The notes beneath the pieces are model-generated. The model ran no database searches. It was not told where the DNA came from and saw only the letters and a program-made list of their open reading frames with translations. The translations under genes were made by a program, and so were the position numbers. Positions 12,284 through 26,200 of a DNA stretch of 64,000 bases are shown piece by piece. This DNA is from Lenzites betulinus (Eukaryota; Basidiomycota; Agaricomycetes; Polyporales; Polyporaceae), in assembly GCA_022264855.1 (NCBI GenBank), contig JABYQU010000006.1:124001-188000 (forward strand). The letters run 5' to 3'. Positions within the stretch are counted from its first letter, which is position 1; each line of letters opens with the position of its first letter.

Positions 12284-15200
12284 ATGGAAACACGACGTAA
12301 GAACAAGACCGCGCACCCCGGCTCCGTTGACCTCCCCGGCCCACGCCGGTCTTCCAAGGACGTCGCCGATAGCAAACTTCAGAAGGCTCGTGACAAAGAG
12401 GCAAGTCTTCAGCGAAGGGCGGCTGCTATTAAGAAGGTGTCTCAGCTGGAGGGTCGTATCCAGAAAGACGATGAGAAGGAACGCGCCTTGCGCGTTACCA
12501 AAGCCACCGCCAAGAACGCATCACAGAAGTCTAGCGGTGGGAACGGTCCTGGCACTAAACGGGTCCCTATCTCTCGTCAGGGTGCAGTGGCTGACCTCAA
12601 CGATTATGATGAGGTAACGCAGAAGGCCGCTCCGGGGCGCAAGAAGCCCGCGACTCGGAAGCGTAAGCTCGCCGAGGTGACCGAGGGCTCCGACGACGAC
12701 GTCAACGACCAGGGACGTGGATCAGACGATGAAGAAATTCTCAATATAGACGAGAGTGAGCTCACCGAGATCGAGGAGACCCCAAAGCCGAAGAAGAAGG
12801 CGAAGAAGGCATCGAAGGCATCGACGGCGTCGAAGTCGGAGCGCCCGACTCGGAAGACCAAGTCCGGCATAGCACTTCGCGAGTCGATTCAGGCGGCGCG
12901 AAAGGAGTTTTTGTTGGGGACTGGTTCCGACCCGTCGCGCGACGTATCTCAGGCGTTGAATCCCAAGGACGACGACCGCGACATCTCCCTGCAAAGTCAC
13001 GGGTTTAGCAATGGGGCGACGCAATCGGGTACAGCGCCGGAGGGGTGAGTCTATTTCTCCGCGTTGTCTAAACGCCAACCGTCATCGGATATGCACTCAC
13101 TGTGATGAACAGAAACGACTGGGCGAGCGCCGAGCAAATGGATGTTGATGATGATTCAAACGTGGTCAACATCTTGCAGAGTTGGCAGCGGGGTGCATCC
13201 ATGGCGTCTGTCGAGTCCGGCTCGGCGAACTTGAAGAGAACGGGCGTCACAGCCACCGGCGCAGTTGCAGCCGCACGCAAAACTTCTTCCGCATCTGCTA
13301 TTGTTCGTACGAAAGCTATTCCCTCTACGCCTTTCACTAAGACGACCTCGGAGTCCTCCCTCGTCCCCGAAGTCATGATTAGTAGCGTCCCAAAGTCTTC
13401 GCGAACTTCGAAGCCCGCTGCGGGACCGGCGCCTCAGACGAAGATATCTAAGTCCACCAACGTCGATGCAACACCCGCAAACTCTTCCTCCCGCAACGGC
13501 GACGCTTCAAACAAGAAGTCCTCTAGCAACAAGGCAAAGGGTAAGGCGCGGGCTGTTGAAGCGGCACCAGCCAGCGAAGATGAGGCTGTGGGTGAAGCGC
13601 CGGAGAAACCGAAGCCAAGGCCGAAACCGAGGCCGAAAGCACGAGCAACGACAACGAAAGCGGCAGAACCCATGGAGTCTGACATCAATCAAGTCATCGA
13701 CAGCGGTATCGTCAGGAGCGACGACGAGAGCGCTGAGCGCGACGCCGCCCTGTCTAGTCCTGTGAAGAGCACCGTCGCTCGGATGACGAGCAAGGTAAGT
13801 GCGACTAAGATATCCCCTTAGTTTCAATGCATATGATGCATGTCGTTTTAGAACATGGTTGCTATCAAGGACATCGATGTGAGCACGCCGAAGCCCGCCC
13901 GTCTCAAAACGAAGGTTGAGCCATTGTCGGGCGATGAGGACAAGGGGCCGGGAAAGGTAAGTAAGCATTTGAGTAGTATGAATCAAATACATCTAACATG
14001 TCTATTCCGCTGCAGAGTAAGGGTAAATCGGGCAGCAAGAAGCTTCCTGATGCTGGGAAGCCCACGAAGAAGGCTCCTCAAGAAGATGTCAAGAGTGCGA
14101 AGGGCAAAGGTAAGGGATCGTCTGCGAAGAACACAAAGAATGCCAGGGACCCCAAGGGCACGAAGGAGAACACAAAGGTGAGCGTGGAGAACATGCTATC
14201 ACAAAATATGGCGTATCGCTGATCTCTAGCACTCAGATCGCGTTGGCCGACGAAGACTCTGACATTGAGATGTTAGATGAACCGGCCACCGCACCTTCAG
14301 GCAGGAGTAGCACTGTCTCGAGCACCACGTCTAGTGCTGCCTCGAACCACAGCAAGACTTCCAAGACATCAAACGCCTCGTCCTCCAATTCCAAGAAGCC
14401 AGCCTCCGGGAAGAAATGGACAACCACCGACTTGCCTACCGGCGCGCAAGACAATGATCGGTGGAGCAATCTCTTTATCCCCACTCTCCTCAAGTATCAG
14501 GGGTCGCGCCATGACCCGTGGAGCTGGGATCCCAACGCTAGCGCTGCGGTGGTCCAGAAGATCTGGGACCACGTCTACGGCGAGACACTTCCTCACCGGG
14601 TCGTCGTCAACGACAATGTGCATAAGGTGGTACGTGCCTACATAATCAAACAACCGGTCGTTTTAGTTCCAACTCTGGCACCTATGCAGGCGACGCAGCG
14701 TATCTACGACTGGCGAAGTGGCATAGCATCTGCCGCGGTAACGGTCTTCGAGTCCTGTTTCAACTCACACCCTGCAACTCGGTATGTCGAGCACATTGTG
14801 GACGACGACGAAGACCCCGAGGAGGCGAAACAACGTGCCGACGCTGTTCGCGTCAAGGTCGAGGCCGCTCGCGCTAAGTTTTGCAACGCCATATACGAAG
14901 ATTTCCAGTTTGTTTACAGGAATCCATTGGACCGCAGCGACAAGCAGGTCAGTATCAATTCAATGAAGCTCAATGGCGGTATATGGCCCCAAAAACGAGT
15001 GTAGCTACTGATCTAACGGGTTTGCAGGGGCTCTTTCACAGCCCTTTCGTCCTCCCGCTCCTCGCCACGTACGTTGAACAGACTGCGCAGGCCCTTGACA
15101 TTCCGGAACTGTATGAGCCGAACCATCTCCAGCACCCCACGTTCCCCAATCGCCCTGTCGGCGTCATCGGCTTAATCGGCGCTGCGGTAAGTCCCAGCCG

Positions 15201-16022
15201 TGATATGTGCGCCACCAACTCACACATCTCCAGTGCGAGAGGGTTATCCTTCTCTGGGCCAATGGTCGGATCAAGTTCAACGCAGACGGCAAGGCGTTCT
15301 GCCCGAAGAAGCTCAACCACAACACGGGCAAGATGAGCACTGCTAGTACCGACTTCCGTGCAAACAACTTCCTCTCAAAGACGCACGACTACAAGGAGTC
15401 AGCGCTGATCCTCAGCCGAGAGCAGATGAAGGCGTTGATCACTGCCGCCGCCTCGTACATGAACCACTCCGATAGCAAGGACGTCCAGCCTCTCGCTGTG
15501 CAGCAGACCGCCCGACGTGACCGGCTCTGTGAAGGCGGTTCCGCTGCGGCTACCCGGGTGAACCAAGACTGGAGCGACGAGCAGGACAACAGCGGCGAGC
15601 GTAAGGACGGACAGGGTGCAGCGGCGGGCAGTGCAAGAGTGAAGAACGACGCCCCTCGCAAGCGTGACGCTGCTGGAAAGAACAGAGCCGGGAACAAGAA
15701 CACGATCACAATCAAGACCGAGGACGGCGACGCAAACGAGGGCAACGACGAGTCAGCGGATGAGAACGAGGACCAGGGTGCGGGTGACGGCGAGCCTGGC
15801 AAGGACGACGATAGGAACGAGGATGAGAACGCGAACAATGATAACGACGAAGACAACGAAGACGAGGCCGAGGACGAGAATGAGGCCAATGACGTGGACG
15901 CGTCCAACGATGCTGAGGACGACGAGGTGGGCAACGACTCCGATAGCAGCACTGACACTAGCGACGGTGAACTGTGGGCCAGGACCGCGAGCTCTAGTTA
16001 CGACCATCCGGACGAGTACTAG
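12284..16022 (+). CDS. large disordered, lysine-rich nuclear-type protein (1102 aa, 8 exons)
   Basis: Exons 12284-13044, 13113-13794, 13852-13956, 14016-14177, 14237-14629, 14690-14947, 15028-15186 and 15234-16022 close the frame exactly (3309 nt). The ATG in CCATCATGG is chosen. Residues 1 to about 580 are basic and disordered, with likely nuclear signals such as KPKKKAKKASK and RPKPRPKARA. A folded middle follows: DRWSNLFIPTLLKYQG, DPWSWDPNASAAVVQKIWDH, GLFHSPFVLPLLATYVEQT, PNRPVGVIGLIGAACERVIL and LLWANGRIKFNADG. The C-terminal 130 or so residues are extremely acidic (runs of D, E and N). The folded part has the rhythm of DUF6532 domains but I would not assign it. A nuclear, perhaps chromatin-related, role is inferred from composition only. 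Confidence 0.85.
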
Positions 16023-17363
16023 ACGTGAACTTGGGTGTTGTATTTTTCTCTTATCTTGACTTGCTCTACAAACTGACTGGAGTCTCTCGTCTCAGAACAA
16101 CTGGTCGCCATGTCCCCGAGCCACAAATTACAACCAAGCCCGCGGTGCTGGCGCCGAAAGGCTTGATTGTATTCGCCCTCACCACCTCCCTCATCGTCCG
16201 CCGCCTGCTTACTCGTCATCCCCCGCCTGCTCACTCACCATCCCACGCCCTCTCACTCGTCAGTGTCCGCCGCCCGCTCGCTCGCGGTCCGCCGCCCGCC
16301 TGCCTGCTCATGGTCCACCGCCCGCCTGCCTGCTCGCGGTCCACTGCCCGCCCGCCCGCTCGCTCGCTCCGAGTCGCCATCCCCACCTGCACGCTCGCCC
16401 TCCTCCGCCCGAGCATCCCCGAGTATGATACGCCCAGACCAATATTTCCACCATAATCCATGCAATCCGCGTTATGATTCCATCTTCAAGACGTTTAGGT
16501 ATACGATACATCTTCTCATGCGTTTCAATTCCAAGTTGAAGCTAGTTTTCGATACCGACACTATTTCTAACCATACTCGTTCTCCTTACTCTCCCCTAGC
16601 TGCATTTTCTGCGCTGTCTGGGCTGCTCCCTCGTCTCTATTACTTTAGATCCCGTCTATTCTCCGCTTTGCTGGACACCCCGTACATGCTCTCCTCAATC
16701 TCCTCCCATATGCCTTTCCTGCGCCGTCTGGGCTGCTCCCTCGTCTCTATCACTCTACTAGATCTCCTTTAGTTACCATTTTCCTGGACAGGTAGATTTC
16801 TCTGCACGACTCCTGGGTGTCGCTGATTAATTGTTCATTCACTGCCGGCGGTGTCCATTCTCTACTAGTACCTGGAGTCCTATCGCATCTGCAGCCTCCT
16901 CTGACCCATTGAAATCAATATGTTACCGAGTGCCTATATATGCCTGATCTGTGGACTAAACTGCGCCCACTGGTATGGTTGATCTGCCGGTCTGCCTGGA
17001 CAACCCGGACAACTGCGTCTGCTGCCCTCGCAGACTTGGTGTTGCAGCTGGGTGCCAACATTAACTGGCAGTGCTGACGCCTGATAGTGCATGCTTATCA
17101 GGCCAACTGAGGGGACTGGCGCGACTGGATGCACTGGAGTAGCTGGTAGTACCTGCAACGAGGGTACTGGTCTCACTGCCGCCGCTGGAGCCAGAAGACG
17201 GGTCAGAAATGAACACAGAGCTACGCGGTCAGGATACACGCAGAAAACCTGGTTTATTGAATGTATTCTACATACAAAACGGACGGCCCACAAAACGTGC
17301 CAGAGGATATCCGTAAAGCTCCAGAAAGCGCAAAACAGCACACAGGTTTCAACAGGAGATGTA
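16023..17363. other. non-coding, low-complexity 3' flank
   Basis: Contains a C-rich low-complexity stretch (about 16190-16400, repeats of GCCTGC, CTCGCT and CGGTCC) and an imperfect direct repeat (16607/16717). No conserved exon was seen. The remains of a transposase tail expected downstream of Plavaka copy 2 were looked for here and not found. Confidence 0.5.
16607..16751. repeat. imperfect direct repeat, 110-bp period
   Basis: A 35-bp block with core GTCTGGGCTGCTCCCTCGTC occurs at 16607-16641 and again at 16717-16751 with a few substitutions. Nothing marks it as part of a mobile element. Confidence 0.6.
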
Positions 17364-19990
17364 TCAGAAGGGGAAAACAGCGGCAGCCAGTACAGGGCAG
17401 TCCACAGAGCAGGTATGGAAAGGCAAACGGCGGGGAAAGAGGAGGGCAGAAGACGACCTAACTGGAAGAGCTGGACCATCTGGTTTGTCCTCGTGAAGCT
17501 CCAAAGGGGAACCCAGCCGCTTCCAGAAGTCCTCATATTTTCCTGATGTTTGTTGTGACCGTGGGTTTGCTGACGTTGACGGTGTGCTGCATGCGGCGAT
17601 TCTGTTCCGGTCCTCCGGGGCTTCTTGGCAAAGCGGCGGTGGAACCAAGGATGGCAGGACAGTCGGCGGTGATGGTCGGCTGTTCGCCCATTCAAGGTAG
17701 CATCCAAAACGGTAAACGGCTTCATGACGCTCGAGCCACCTTGTCATCTGCTGGATATAGTTAGATTGTTTGTTGCTTGCGCCATATGCGAGTTTCGCGA
17801 AGTCGATGTGCAGGCGCTCCGGGTGCTCTGTATTATATCCATCAGCCGTGCCGAGCGCGCGGATCGAGGGCTCATAGTGTTCAGTCGAATGACCCTTTGG
17901 AAAGTTGAAGTGCTCGCGTATCTCTAGTTCGACGAAAACGTGCTTGTGGGTGTGGAAGTCGCGCCAGGATTGATGGAGAGCTTCGAGGGAGGTGTCAGTG
18001 TGTGCTTCAAAGTGCGCCAGGTAGATGAAATCGAGGAGGGCACGAACGGCGCGAATGACACGTTCATCAGCCGCACCGGCTACGACACCCAAGAATACCT
18101 TCTGCATGTTGCGGAACTCGGTTCCGGTCCATTGGGACACCAAAGATATGCCGTTCTTGAAGTGCCGGAGGTCGGAATGTTGTAACATGGCCTTGAAACG
18201 CCGGTCGACCTCATTGGGACCATCCGGAATCGCCTGTGTGGCCCAGCTGACAAGGTGGTCTTTGAACACGCCTTTGTGGAGTTGATGGAGCAGGTCCGGA
18301 GTGAGCGCAGAGAAGATGTCCGCGTGGGGAAGGTCCTCCCAGAACGGCTCAACCGCCCGGAGTCCGAGGGCGGCAAAGTCTGGCGGTTTATCGCCGGCCG
18401 CGGCTTGCCTCAGGATATCTGACACGTGGGCCGGGTCCTTGAGACAGGTGAAGACAGGCTCGCCTTGTTCGTCTGGTGGGACAGGGCATTTCGGACAGAA
18501 GTTCTCCTGGCACGCAGCAATCAGACACTGTTCCGGGTGGTCGGCGATGTATGCAGCCAGGATAGGAAAGACACGGCGGATTCGACCGTCAGCACAGGTA
18601 AGCAAGATCCCTTCTCGTCCGGCAGCAACCAGTGGCGCAAGTAATTTCTTCATGCAGAGGTGAAAAAGACGGTATCCCTCCAGTGACCGCCGCTTATCAG
18701 AGAAGCATTCAAGCTTTGTGACCGGCAGATATCCGAGGAGGACGGTAGCATGTGCCGATGGCTTGCGGCGCTCGCGCTTGTCGATATTACCCAAGGTCAG
18801 ATAGACCGGCCATGCAGATTTGTCTCCACTCATGCGCGAGAGTGTTGTCTTGTCAGACGCGAGAATGACGGGGGCTACGGTCGCCCCGCGAGGGAGTTTG
18901 GCCTGGAAACAATGGAATTGTAAGTAAAAAAACATATCGGCGACTCAGACATGAATCTTGGATGCCTGGGATCTAACCTGTGTTTCCCACCACCAATCGG
19001 CAGTCCACATATTCTCATACAAGCGATTTCGGCCCTGCGCATCAGCGTACTGGCGCTCGGGAGCATATGCCAGCGAATCCCGGAGTAGCGAGTTTCCCAT
19101 CAGCTCCCTGACACAGTCCGCGGCGTCCCGGAGCCAAAGCTCTATTCTCTCCTTCTTCGGTTGACCGTCCTCCCCCACTCTGTCTCCCACCGCCTCCATG
19201 ACCTCGACCTTCCAGCGTGCACTGTCTCCCGTAGGCAAGGCATCGACCTTCTTGTAGAACATATGGTTGCTTTCGAACGAAGGCTTCGTGCGGCCCCGTG
19301 TCTGGCTTAGTTGGTGAGTACTAAGGCAGCGGTGATGTGGCAGTATACACTCACAATGTTGAGCTTTAGGAACTTGTCAATACTGGCCTGGGTTAGCCCT
19401 GAGGTTACCATCCAGCGTGCGAGGTCCCACTCCTCCAAGTCCTCGAAAGGATTCCACGGACTCTGTCCTTGAGCCTGCTGTTCAGCAAGTATGCGTTCAA
19501 ATACCGTCTGCTCTTCTCCAAATGTCTGACCAGGTGCCTCGCTGGCAGGGTAGTCCTCCACCCAGGCTTTCCATGGCAACCCGCCCTGCTCAATCTCCTC
19601 CTCCTCCTCCAGGTCGTCTTCTACCGTGGCACGATGACGGCGACGAGGAATCTCATCGCAGGTTGACCTCGGGGCATCGCTGCTGCCTTCGTTCAAGCGG
19701 TCATGGTCGTGATTTGACCACGCAGGTACGTCGAAGTCGAGTTGCATTCGCTCTGGGTTGTAGTCATCTGCTGATCCTTGCATACCAGCGTTGTCCATCC
19801 CTACAGCCGGTTGTCCGTGTATCAATAACGGGCCGAGACGACTAGCATTCTGCTGTCGGACGCTTCGAGCAGCTTCCTCAGCGAGGCGACACGGTTTGCG
19901 CTGGCTAATATGCGCAGCAACGCCTTGGGAAGTGGTGAGCTCTTTCAAGCAGTGTGGACAGGTGGTAGATGCAATGAAGGGAGCTGACAT
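17364..19990 (-). pseudogene. Plavaka-type transposase lacking its C-terminal domain (copy 2)
   Basis: Start MSAPFIASTT at 19990, then a Cys/His finger (CPHCLKELTTSQGVAAHIS). Exon 1 ends at KLNI with GTGAGT and joins TRGRTKPSFESNHMFYKKVD in phase 0. Exon 2 ends WWWETQ and joins AKLPRGATVAPVILASDKTT. The long last exon carries AAYIADHPEQCLIAA, CPKCPVPPDEQ, LPHADIFSALTPDLLHQLHK, GVFKDHLVSW, AVRALLDFIYLAHF and ERLHIDFAKLAYGASNKQ, then drifts into low complexity and stops at 17364. Copies 1 and 3 have a further domain of roughly 200 residues with an NDGTGG- or VNRDS-type centre; it is absent here and in the next kilobase. The core frame is uninterrupted, so the loss may be recent. If the short form is functional, pseudogene is the wrong label. 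Confidence 0.65.
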
Positions 19991-20257
19991 GTTGCCTAGA
20001 TGTAGAAGCAAAGGAGAAATGTCGTGTAGGAGTTATAACAGCAGTCACCACGAGGTTTGTAAGTACAAGCAGTTCTATTGCTCTGTTAGGCGCTCCTTGG
20101 GCTGACCCATGGATTGAACAGCCGGGCGTGGCCGCGCGCAACTCATCCGAATGCGTCCGCACTGTCGACGAGCCAATCCGCGCGTCGCGACGCACGGACC
20201 GCAATCACGTTTGAAAATCTCCGGCGCCGCCGCCTTCCCCTTTCTTCACCTACCATC

Positions 20258-23200
20258 ATGGCTCCCCGCTCAACCGGCCGCAAACGAGGCGGCAAGTCCA
20301 AGGCTCCGCCTGTTGAAGTCACTGATAACGGTGACATTGATGAGCTTGTCAACGACGTGGAACCAGATCACGCTGATGCCTCTTCGGAAGTGGCAGCTGA
20401 ACTTGTCACCCGTTCGATTTGTCAACGTGTGCCGTTGATACGCTCCACAGGCGTTCCAGGCCAGAAACCCTCCTTTTCCACCCTTGCGCGCGCACGCCAA
20501 CCACAGCGCGCGCAGAGCCCACCGCCCACCTTGGTGCCCCCTACGTCGCGCGCGTAGTGCGCGTAGCCATCGCGCGCAAGGTCAAGATGCGCGCGGGGCA
20601 CTTCACCACGGCGCGCGCGATGCCTGTCGCTATCCAGAGCCCTCTGCCCTAGCTGCTCGCGCGCGCGGGGCCGCTGAGCGCATCAGTGGCGCGCGCACGA
20701 GGCGCGCGAAGAGTCGGATCGCGCGCGGCAAGTGCGCCCGGCGCGCGAGGCATCCCGGGCCCGGTTTCCGCTTATCTTCCGTATGGTAGCACGTGTTTTT
20801 GATTCAGCCTGCGGGCATTCCTGTACATAGTCATTTCGGGGCATTCGAACCCCCCAGACAATCCACCCCTCACTCTCTCAACTGCTGGGAACGTGTCCCT
20901 CGCGCTTCTCGACGTGCAACAGCTTCCCCTTCAAGGCAGGACGACTGGAGACCTCTCCGCTGTGACAGCGTACCGTCAGTTGCGTATATTGTGTCTATTC
21001 CGTTGCTCCTGCGTTTCACTGCGTGCGTACTGCGTTGCGAAGCCCCGTGGCTGACTGCGAGCGTTGCGTTATTCCTGCGCGCGCTGCGTTACTGAGTTTA
21101 CCTCCGCGCGCGCCCTTCTACCGCGCCAGTCCGCACGCGCTCCCACTCGGTGCGCGAGAGACATCCCTCCTGCTCGCGCGCGAACCGTACACGGACCGGC
21201 CTACCAGCGAACCTAGGGAGCTCGAGACCTTACTCCCCTTCATCACACACCTAGACGTCCTCTACCCCTCGGCTATCGGCCGTCAGAGCACCTCTTACCG
21301 TATCATTTTGGAGCCCACCGCGAGGGGGTTTCAGATCTCGACCTACACCTTCGGAACGCACCCTAGAGCCGACTGCGCGCGCGCGCTGCTACAACGGCGT
21401 CCGACCTAGCTGCGGAACTGCTCGATAGTGCCTTGCGCGAGCTGCTCGCCATCGGATACAGCCAGTGCACCCCTCAAGACCTCCACACCGTCGTCGAATC
21501 CCTTTCCCTCTTCCTCAGTTACAGCACTCGGCGTCTTCGCTCGAATCCCACCACCACGTGGTTCCAAGAGTTGGCCCAGGCCCTCCCTAGAGAAGATTCG
21601 GCGCCTTCCTCACCAGAGGTTCCCCCATCGCCACCCTCGGACTTTGACTTCCCTACGAATCTACGTCGTTCGCGCCGTACCATCTCCACTACCGCGCTAC
21701 CAGCATCTTCAGAGAGGGACATTCTCGAATCCGCCGTCCCTACCCCGCTAAGCACTTCTGAAAGCGCGCGCTCCCCTAGCCCTCCAGCGCGCGATATGGC
21801 CGACGAACAGCATCAGGAACCGCTCGCGCAGCACGCGCGCGCAGCCATGCCCGCGCGCGGACATAGCACTGCACCCGTTTTCGACCCCGCGAACCCGCGA
21901 ACGCTCCGCCGCTTCTTCCAGGACCTGGAGTTCTTGTTCGAGCGCACAGCGACTCATGGCGATGTGGAGCGCAAGAGCTGGGTCGTTCGGTACCTTCCCA
22001 TCGACGTCGCAGACTTGGCGGAGGCATTGCCCGAGTCGGAGGGGGTGGCCACGTACCCGAATTCAAGGCCGCGCTCATCCAACTCTACCCGGGCGCAGGG
22101 GTCGTTAAGGCCTACTTCGTGCGGGATGCCCAAGCGCTCGCGCTCCGACGCGGCGCGTCCGTCATCAACTCTATCGCAGAGATGGCTGAGTACCATCGCG
22201 AGTTCAAGGCGATCACCGCAAGCCTCATCAAGTCCGGAGTCTACAGCCTCACCGAGCGCGACCGTCTCTTCATTGAAGGCATCAGCGAGCCCCTCCGCGC
22301 GCAGGTCAGGAACCGGTTGCAGCTCAAGTTCCCGGATCAGCCAGCCGACCAGCCGTACGACCCGGATAAGGTCCTCAGCGCGGCCGAGTATGTCTTGACG
22401 GGCGCGATGGTTAATCTACCGGCAGCCGCAGCCCCCGCACCGCAGGCCCTTCAGAATTCGGGCGCGCGCACCGCCGATCTGAAGGTAGAGGACCTCGCGC
22501 CGCTCCTCAAGCTTCTCGCGAAGTCCATGGTCGAGCAGAGCAGGCCCAGCAGCAGTTCCCAGGGTGTTAACCCCGCGGCGATGACTTCCGCACAGCGCGC
22601 GGCCGCGGGTGGCCCTATCGGCGGTCAGAACCAGTACGACTACCGGCCTAACAGTGGTTACTGCCACTACTGTGGCGACGCGGGCTGTCAGGTGCGCTTC
22701 TGCAGGCATGCCAAAGAAGATATCAAGGAAGGGCGTATCGCGCGTAATGGAGAAGGCAGGATCGTCCTAGCTAATGGAAGTTTCGTCCCGCGCAACCTTC
22801 CTGGGCTCACAATGCGCGATCGGGTCTTTGAGTGGTACCGCCGCTATCCTATGGCGTCGAGTGGGGCCCCTCCGGCCCCCGCTGCCCAGATGGTCCTCCA
22901 GGTCGTGCCGAGCGCGCCCATCGATGTGTCGACGTTCCAACTGTCCACCGGCGCACGCATCGACCAGTTGGAGCGTGAGTTGTACGTGCTGCGAGGCAAG
23001 CAGGCCTTTGACGGAGTCGAAATCACTTCTAGACCCCCACGAATCTTCCAGAGGCGGCCGGTGGCTCCCGCGCACGCCCACAACCGGACGCGGGCCCAGC
23101 GCCCCCTGTATACCCGGACACAGCGGGTGGCGAGGCCGCGCGCGCAGCGCGCGAGGCTGCTAAGCCGGACCTCCCCGCGCGCGATCCGCCGCCGCATCAG

Positions 23201-26200
23201 CGCGCGCCGATAGCCGCGCACACCTCTCCAACCCCTGAACCCTCGCGCGAACACCCCTTTGCGAAAGCGCGCGATGCAATGTATGCGCCTCCGCGCGTGC
23301 GCAACTTCGGTGCGCCGCCCGTACCGCCGAAGGACAAGGACACCGCCTACAAGACCCAAGTTCCGGTCTACCGCGCGAGCTTCGCGGAGGACATCTTCGA
23401 GCGTTCCATGAAGGCCCCTACGCTCACCCTGACACCGGAGGAGCTCCTGTCCATTTCCCCTGAGGTTCGCGCGCGCTATCGCGAGGCAGTCACGCCGAAA
23501 CGCATCCCTACCGATTCGCGCGCGCCAGTCGACGCGCGCGGTAGCAACGAGGGACACGCGCCGGATGATACGCGCGTAATTGCGATGGCGTCTTGCACCA
23601 CCATCGAGGAGGTCTTGGAGGAATACACCGACGACCCTGCCCTATTCTCCTGTAGTGGCGACCCGCTGCTCCCGGAGGGCGTGGTGGTGCCTGACCCCTA
23701 CGAAGTCTACCTCAAGCGGCTCGAGCCAGGTAGCGACCCCGATGTCCTGACTGTCGCCAAGGAGTCTCACGCGTTACGCTCCATCGTCGGCTGGTGGACA
23801 ACAAGGAGTTTGTTGAGGCAATCATCGACCCGGGCTCTCAGATCGTAGCCATGTCCGAGGACGTCTGCCATGCTCTTCGGCTCGCCTACGACCCGACCAT
23901 CGTCCTTAACATGCAGTCCGCCAATGGAGACGTGGACCAGTCGCTGGCTTGGTGCGGAACGTGCCTTTCGCAGTGGCGGACATTGTCTTGTACCTGCAGG
24001 TGCATGTCATTCGTCATGCAGCCTACGACATCCTTCTGGGTCGGCCCTTCGACGTTTTGACCAAGAGTGTCGTCAAGAACTTCACTAACGAGGAGCAGAC
24101 CCTGACCATCGTGTGCCCGAACACGGGAACGATCGCGACCGTGCCCACCATCGCCGGCGCCGCTTTCGTGCCTCCGACGCCGGACATCCCCTTGGACAGC
24201 CAGCCCTTGCTTGAGGTTCCGGATGGCGAGATCGCATGCGTAATCACTGTAGAAGATGGCGTGCCGCGCATCACGTCGTATACCCCGACTCCTGACCCAT
24301 CTCTGCCTCTTTCCGCGCTCTATTTCTCTGCCTGCAACGCACTACCTATAGAGGTGCTATCTCTGCTCGACAAACTTGAAAAACCACATGGAGACGCACC
24401 GCGCGCAACCCCTTCTCCCTCTACGCCCCTAAAACCCCATGAAGACGCCTATAGTGCGCGCCCGCCTCATGTCTTTGTTCCGTCTATGTCCAGTTCCGCT
24501 CCTCCGGTCGCGTCTATGTCTCCTCTAGGTTCCTCTCAGTCTCAAGGGCTCCCTAGCCCCTCTACTCCCAAGGCGGGCGCAACCCCAGCCACCAATACCC
24601 CCCGCGCGACCCATGTTATTGCGCGCGGAAGACACCGCGCGCTCGACTCCCATCGCGCGCAGCCAACGCGCGCCCCGCCAAGGCCAAACTGGCCTACGCA
24701 TCGCGCGACCGCCCCACCACCGACATGGACTTACCGCGCGAAGCCAATACGGTCGGGCGTACTTACCGAGGCGTACATCTCGGCCAAAAAGAAGTACAAG
24801 CCGGTCGCGCGCAAGGTCCGCCCGGTCCTCGGCACGTCGCCTGAACACTTTCGCATCGAGCGCAACATCACAGGCGACCCTCTCGCGAGCATACCGCCGC
24901 TCAGTCCTCACCCACCCGCGTTTGTACCTACGGGCCGCTATACGCAGGAGCGCATGGAGGCGGTCGACAAGGCTCACGGCGACGGCTTCCTCTGGCCAGA
25001 GGAACAGAAGCTCCTTCATCACTTCTTTAGCCAGCAGAACGAGGCCTTCGCGTGGAACGACGACGAGCGCGGGTGCTTCAAACCCGAGTTCTTCCCTCCT
25101 GTGGAGTTTCCGGTGGTCCCGCACACGCCCTGGGTCGAGCGCAACATCCCCATTCCTCCAGGACTCTACAAGGAGGTCTGCGACATCATCAAGAAGAAGA
25201 TCACGGCCGGCGTGTACGAGCCATCCAACTCCTCCTATCGCTCGCGCTGGTTCTGCGTCCTGAAGAAGGACAAACACTCCCTCTGTATCGTCCACAGCCT
25301 GGAGCCGCTCAACAAAGTCACTATCCAGCATAGCGGGGTGCCTCCTACACCCGACCACCTCGCGGAGCAATTCGGAGGGCGCCCATGTGGTTCCATCTTC
25401 GATCTCTATGTCGGCTATGACGAACGGCTCATCTCAGTCACTTCGCGCGACCTCACCACCTTCCAGACTCCATTCGGCGCGCTGCGCCATCGTACCCTGC
25501 CTATGGGGTGGTGTAATTCGGTTCCTATCTTCCATGACGACGTCACGTACATTCTGCGCCTCGAAATCCCTCATCTCACCATTCCTTACATCGACGACGT
25601 ACCGGTCAAAGGTCCCGCGACAGACTACAAGCGCGCGGATGGCACCTTCGAGACCATTTCCGCAAACTCCGGTATCCGCCGCTTCGTGTGGGAACACTTC
25701 CAAGACGTCAATCGCGTTACGCAGCGCATGAAGTACGCGGGAGGCACTTTCTCAGGGACAAAGTCAATGGTCTGCCGGCGCGAGATTATGGTCGTCGGGC
25801 ACCGTTGTACACCCGAAGGACGTCTCCCCGAGGAGTCGCGCGTCGAGATCGTCAAGAATTGGGGCCCATGCAAAGACCTTTCCGAAGTGCGCGCGTTCCT
25901 GGGCACCATCGGGGTCGCGCGCATCTTCATCCGCAACTTCACGCAGCGCGCGCACGCGCTGGTCCACCTGACGCGCAAGGACGTACCCTTCGAGTTCGGC
26001 GAGCCGCAGCGCACGGCCCAGCGCGACCTGATCGACGCGCTACTGGCCTCTCCAGCTTTGCGCGCGCTCGACTACGAGTCCGAAGCGCCAGTGATCCTAG
26101 CGGTAGACACGTCCTACATCGCAGCGGGCTTCCATCTATGCCAGTGCGACGAGGAGGACCCGCGAAAGCGCTACTACGCGCGCTTTGGATCGATCACGCT

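Noticed and set aside
16190..16400. Possible CRISPR- or satellite-like array of GCCTGC/CTCGCT units
   Set aside because: Units are irregular low-complexity sequence without uniform repeats and spacers, and the organism is a eukaryote.
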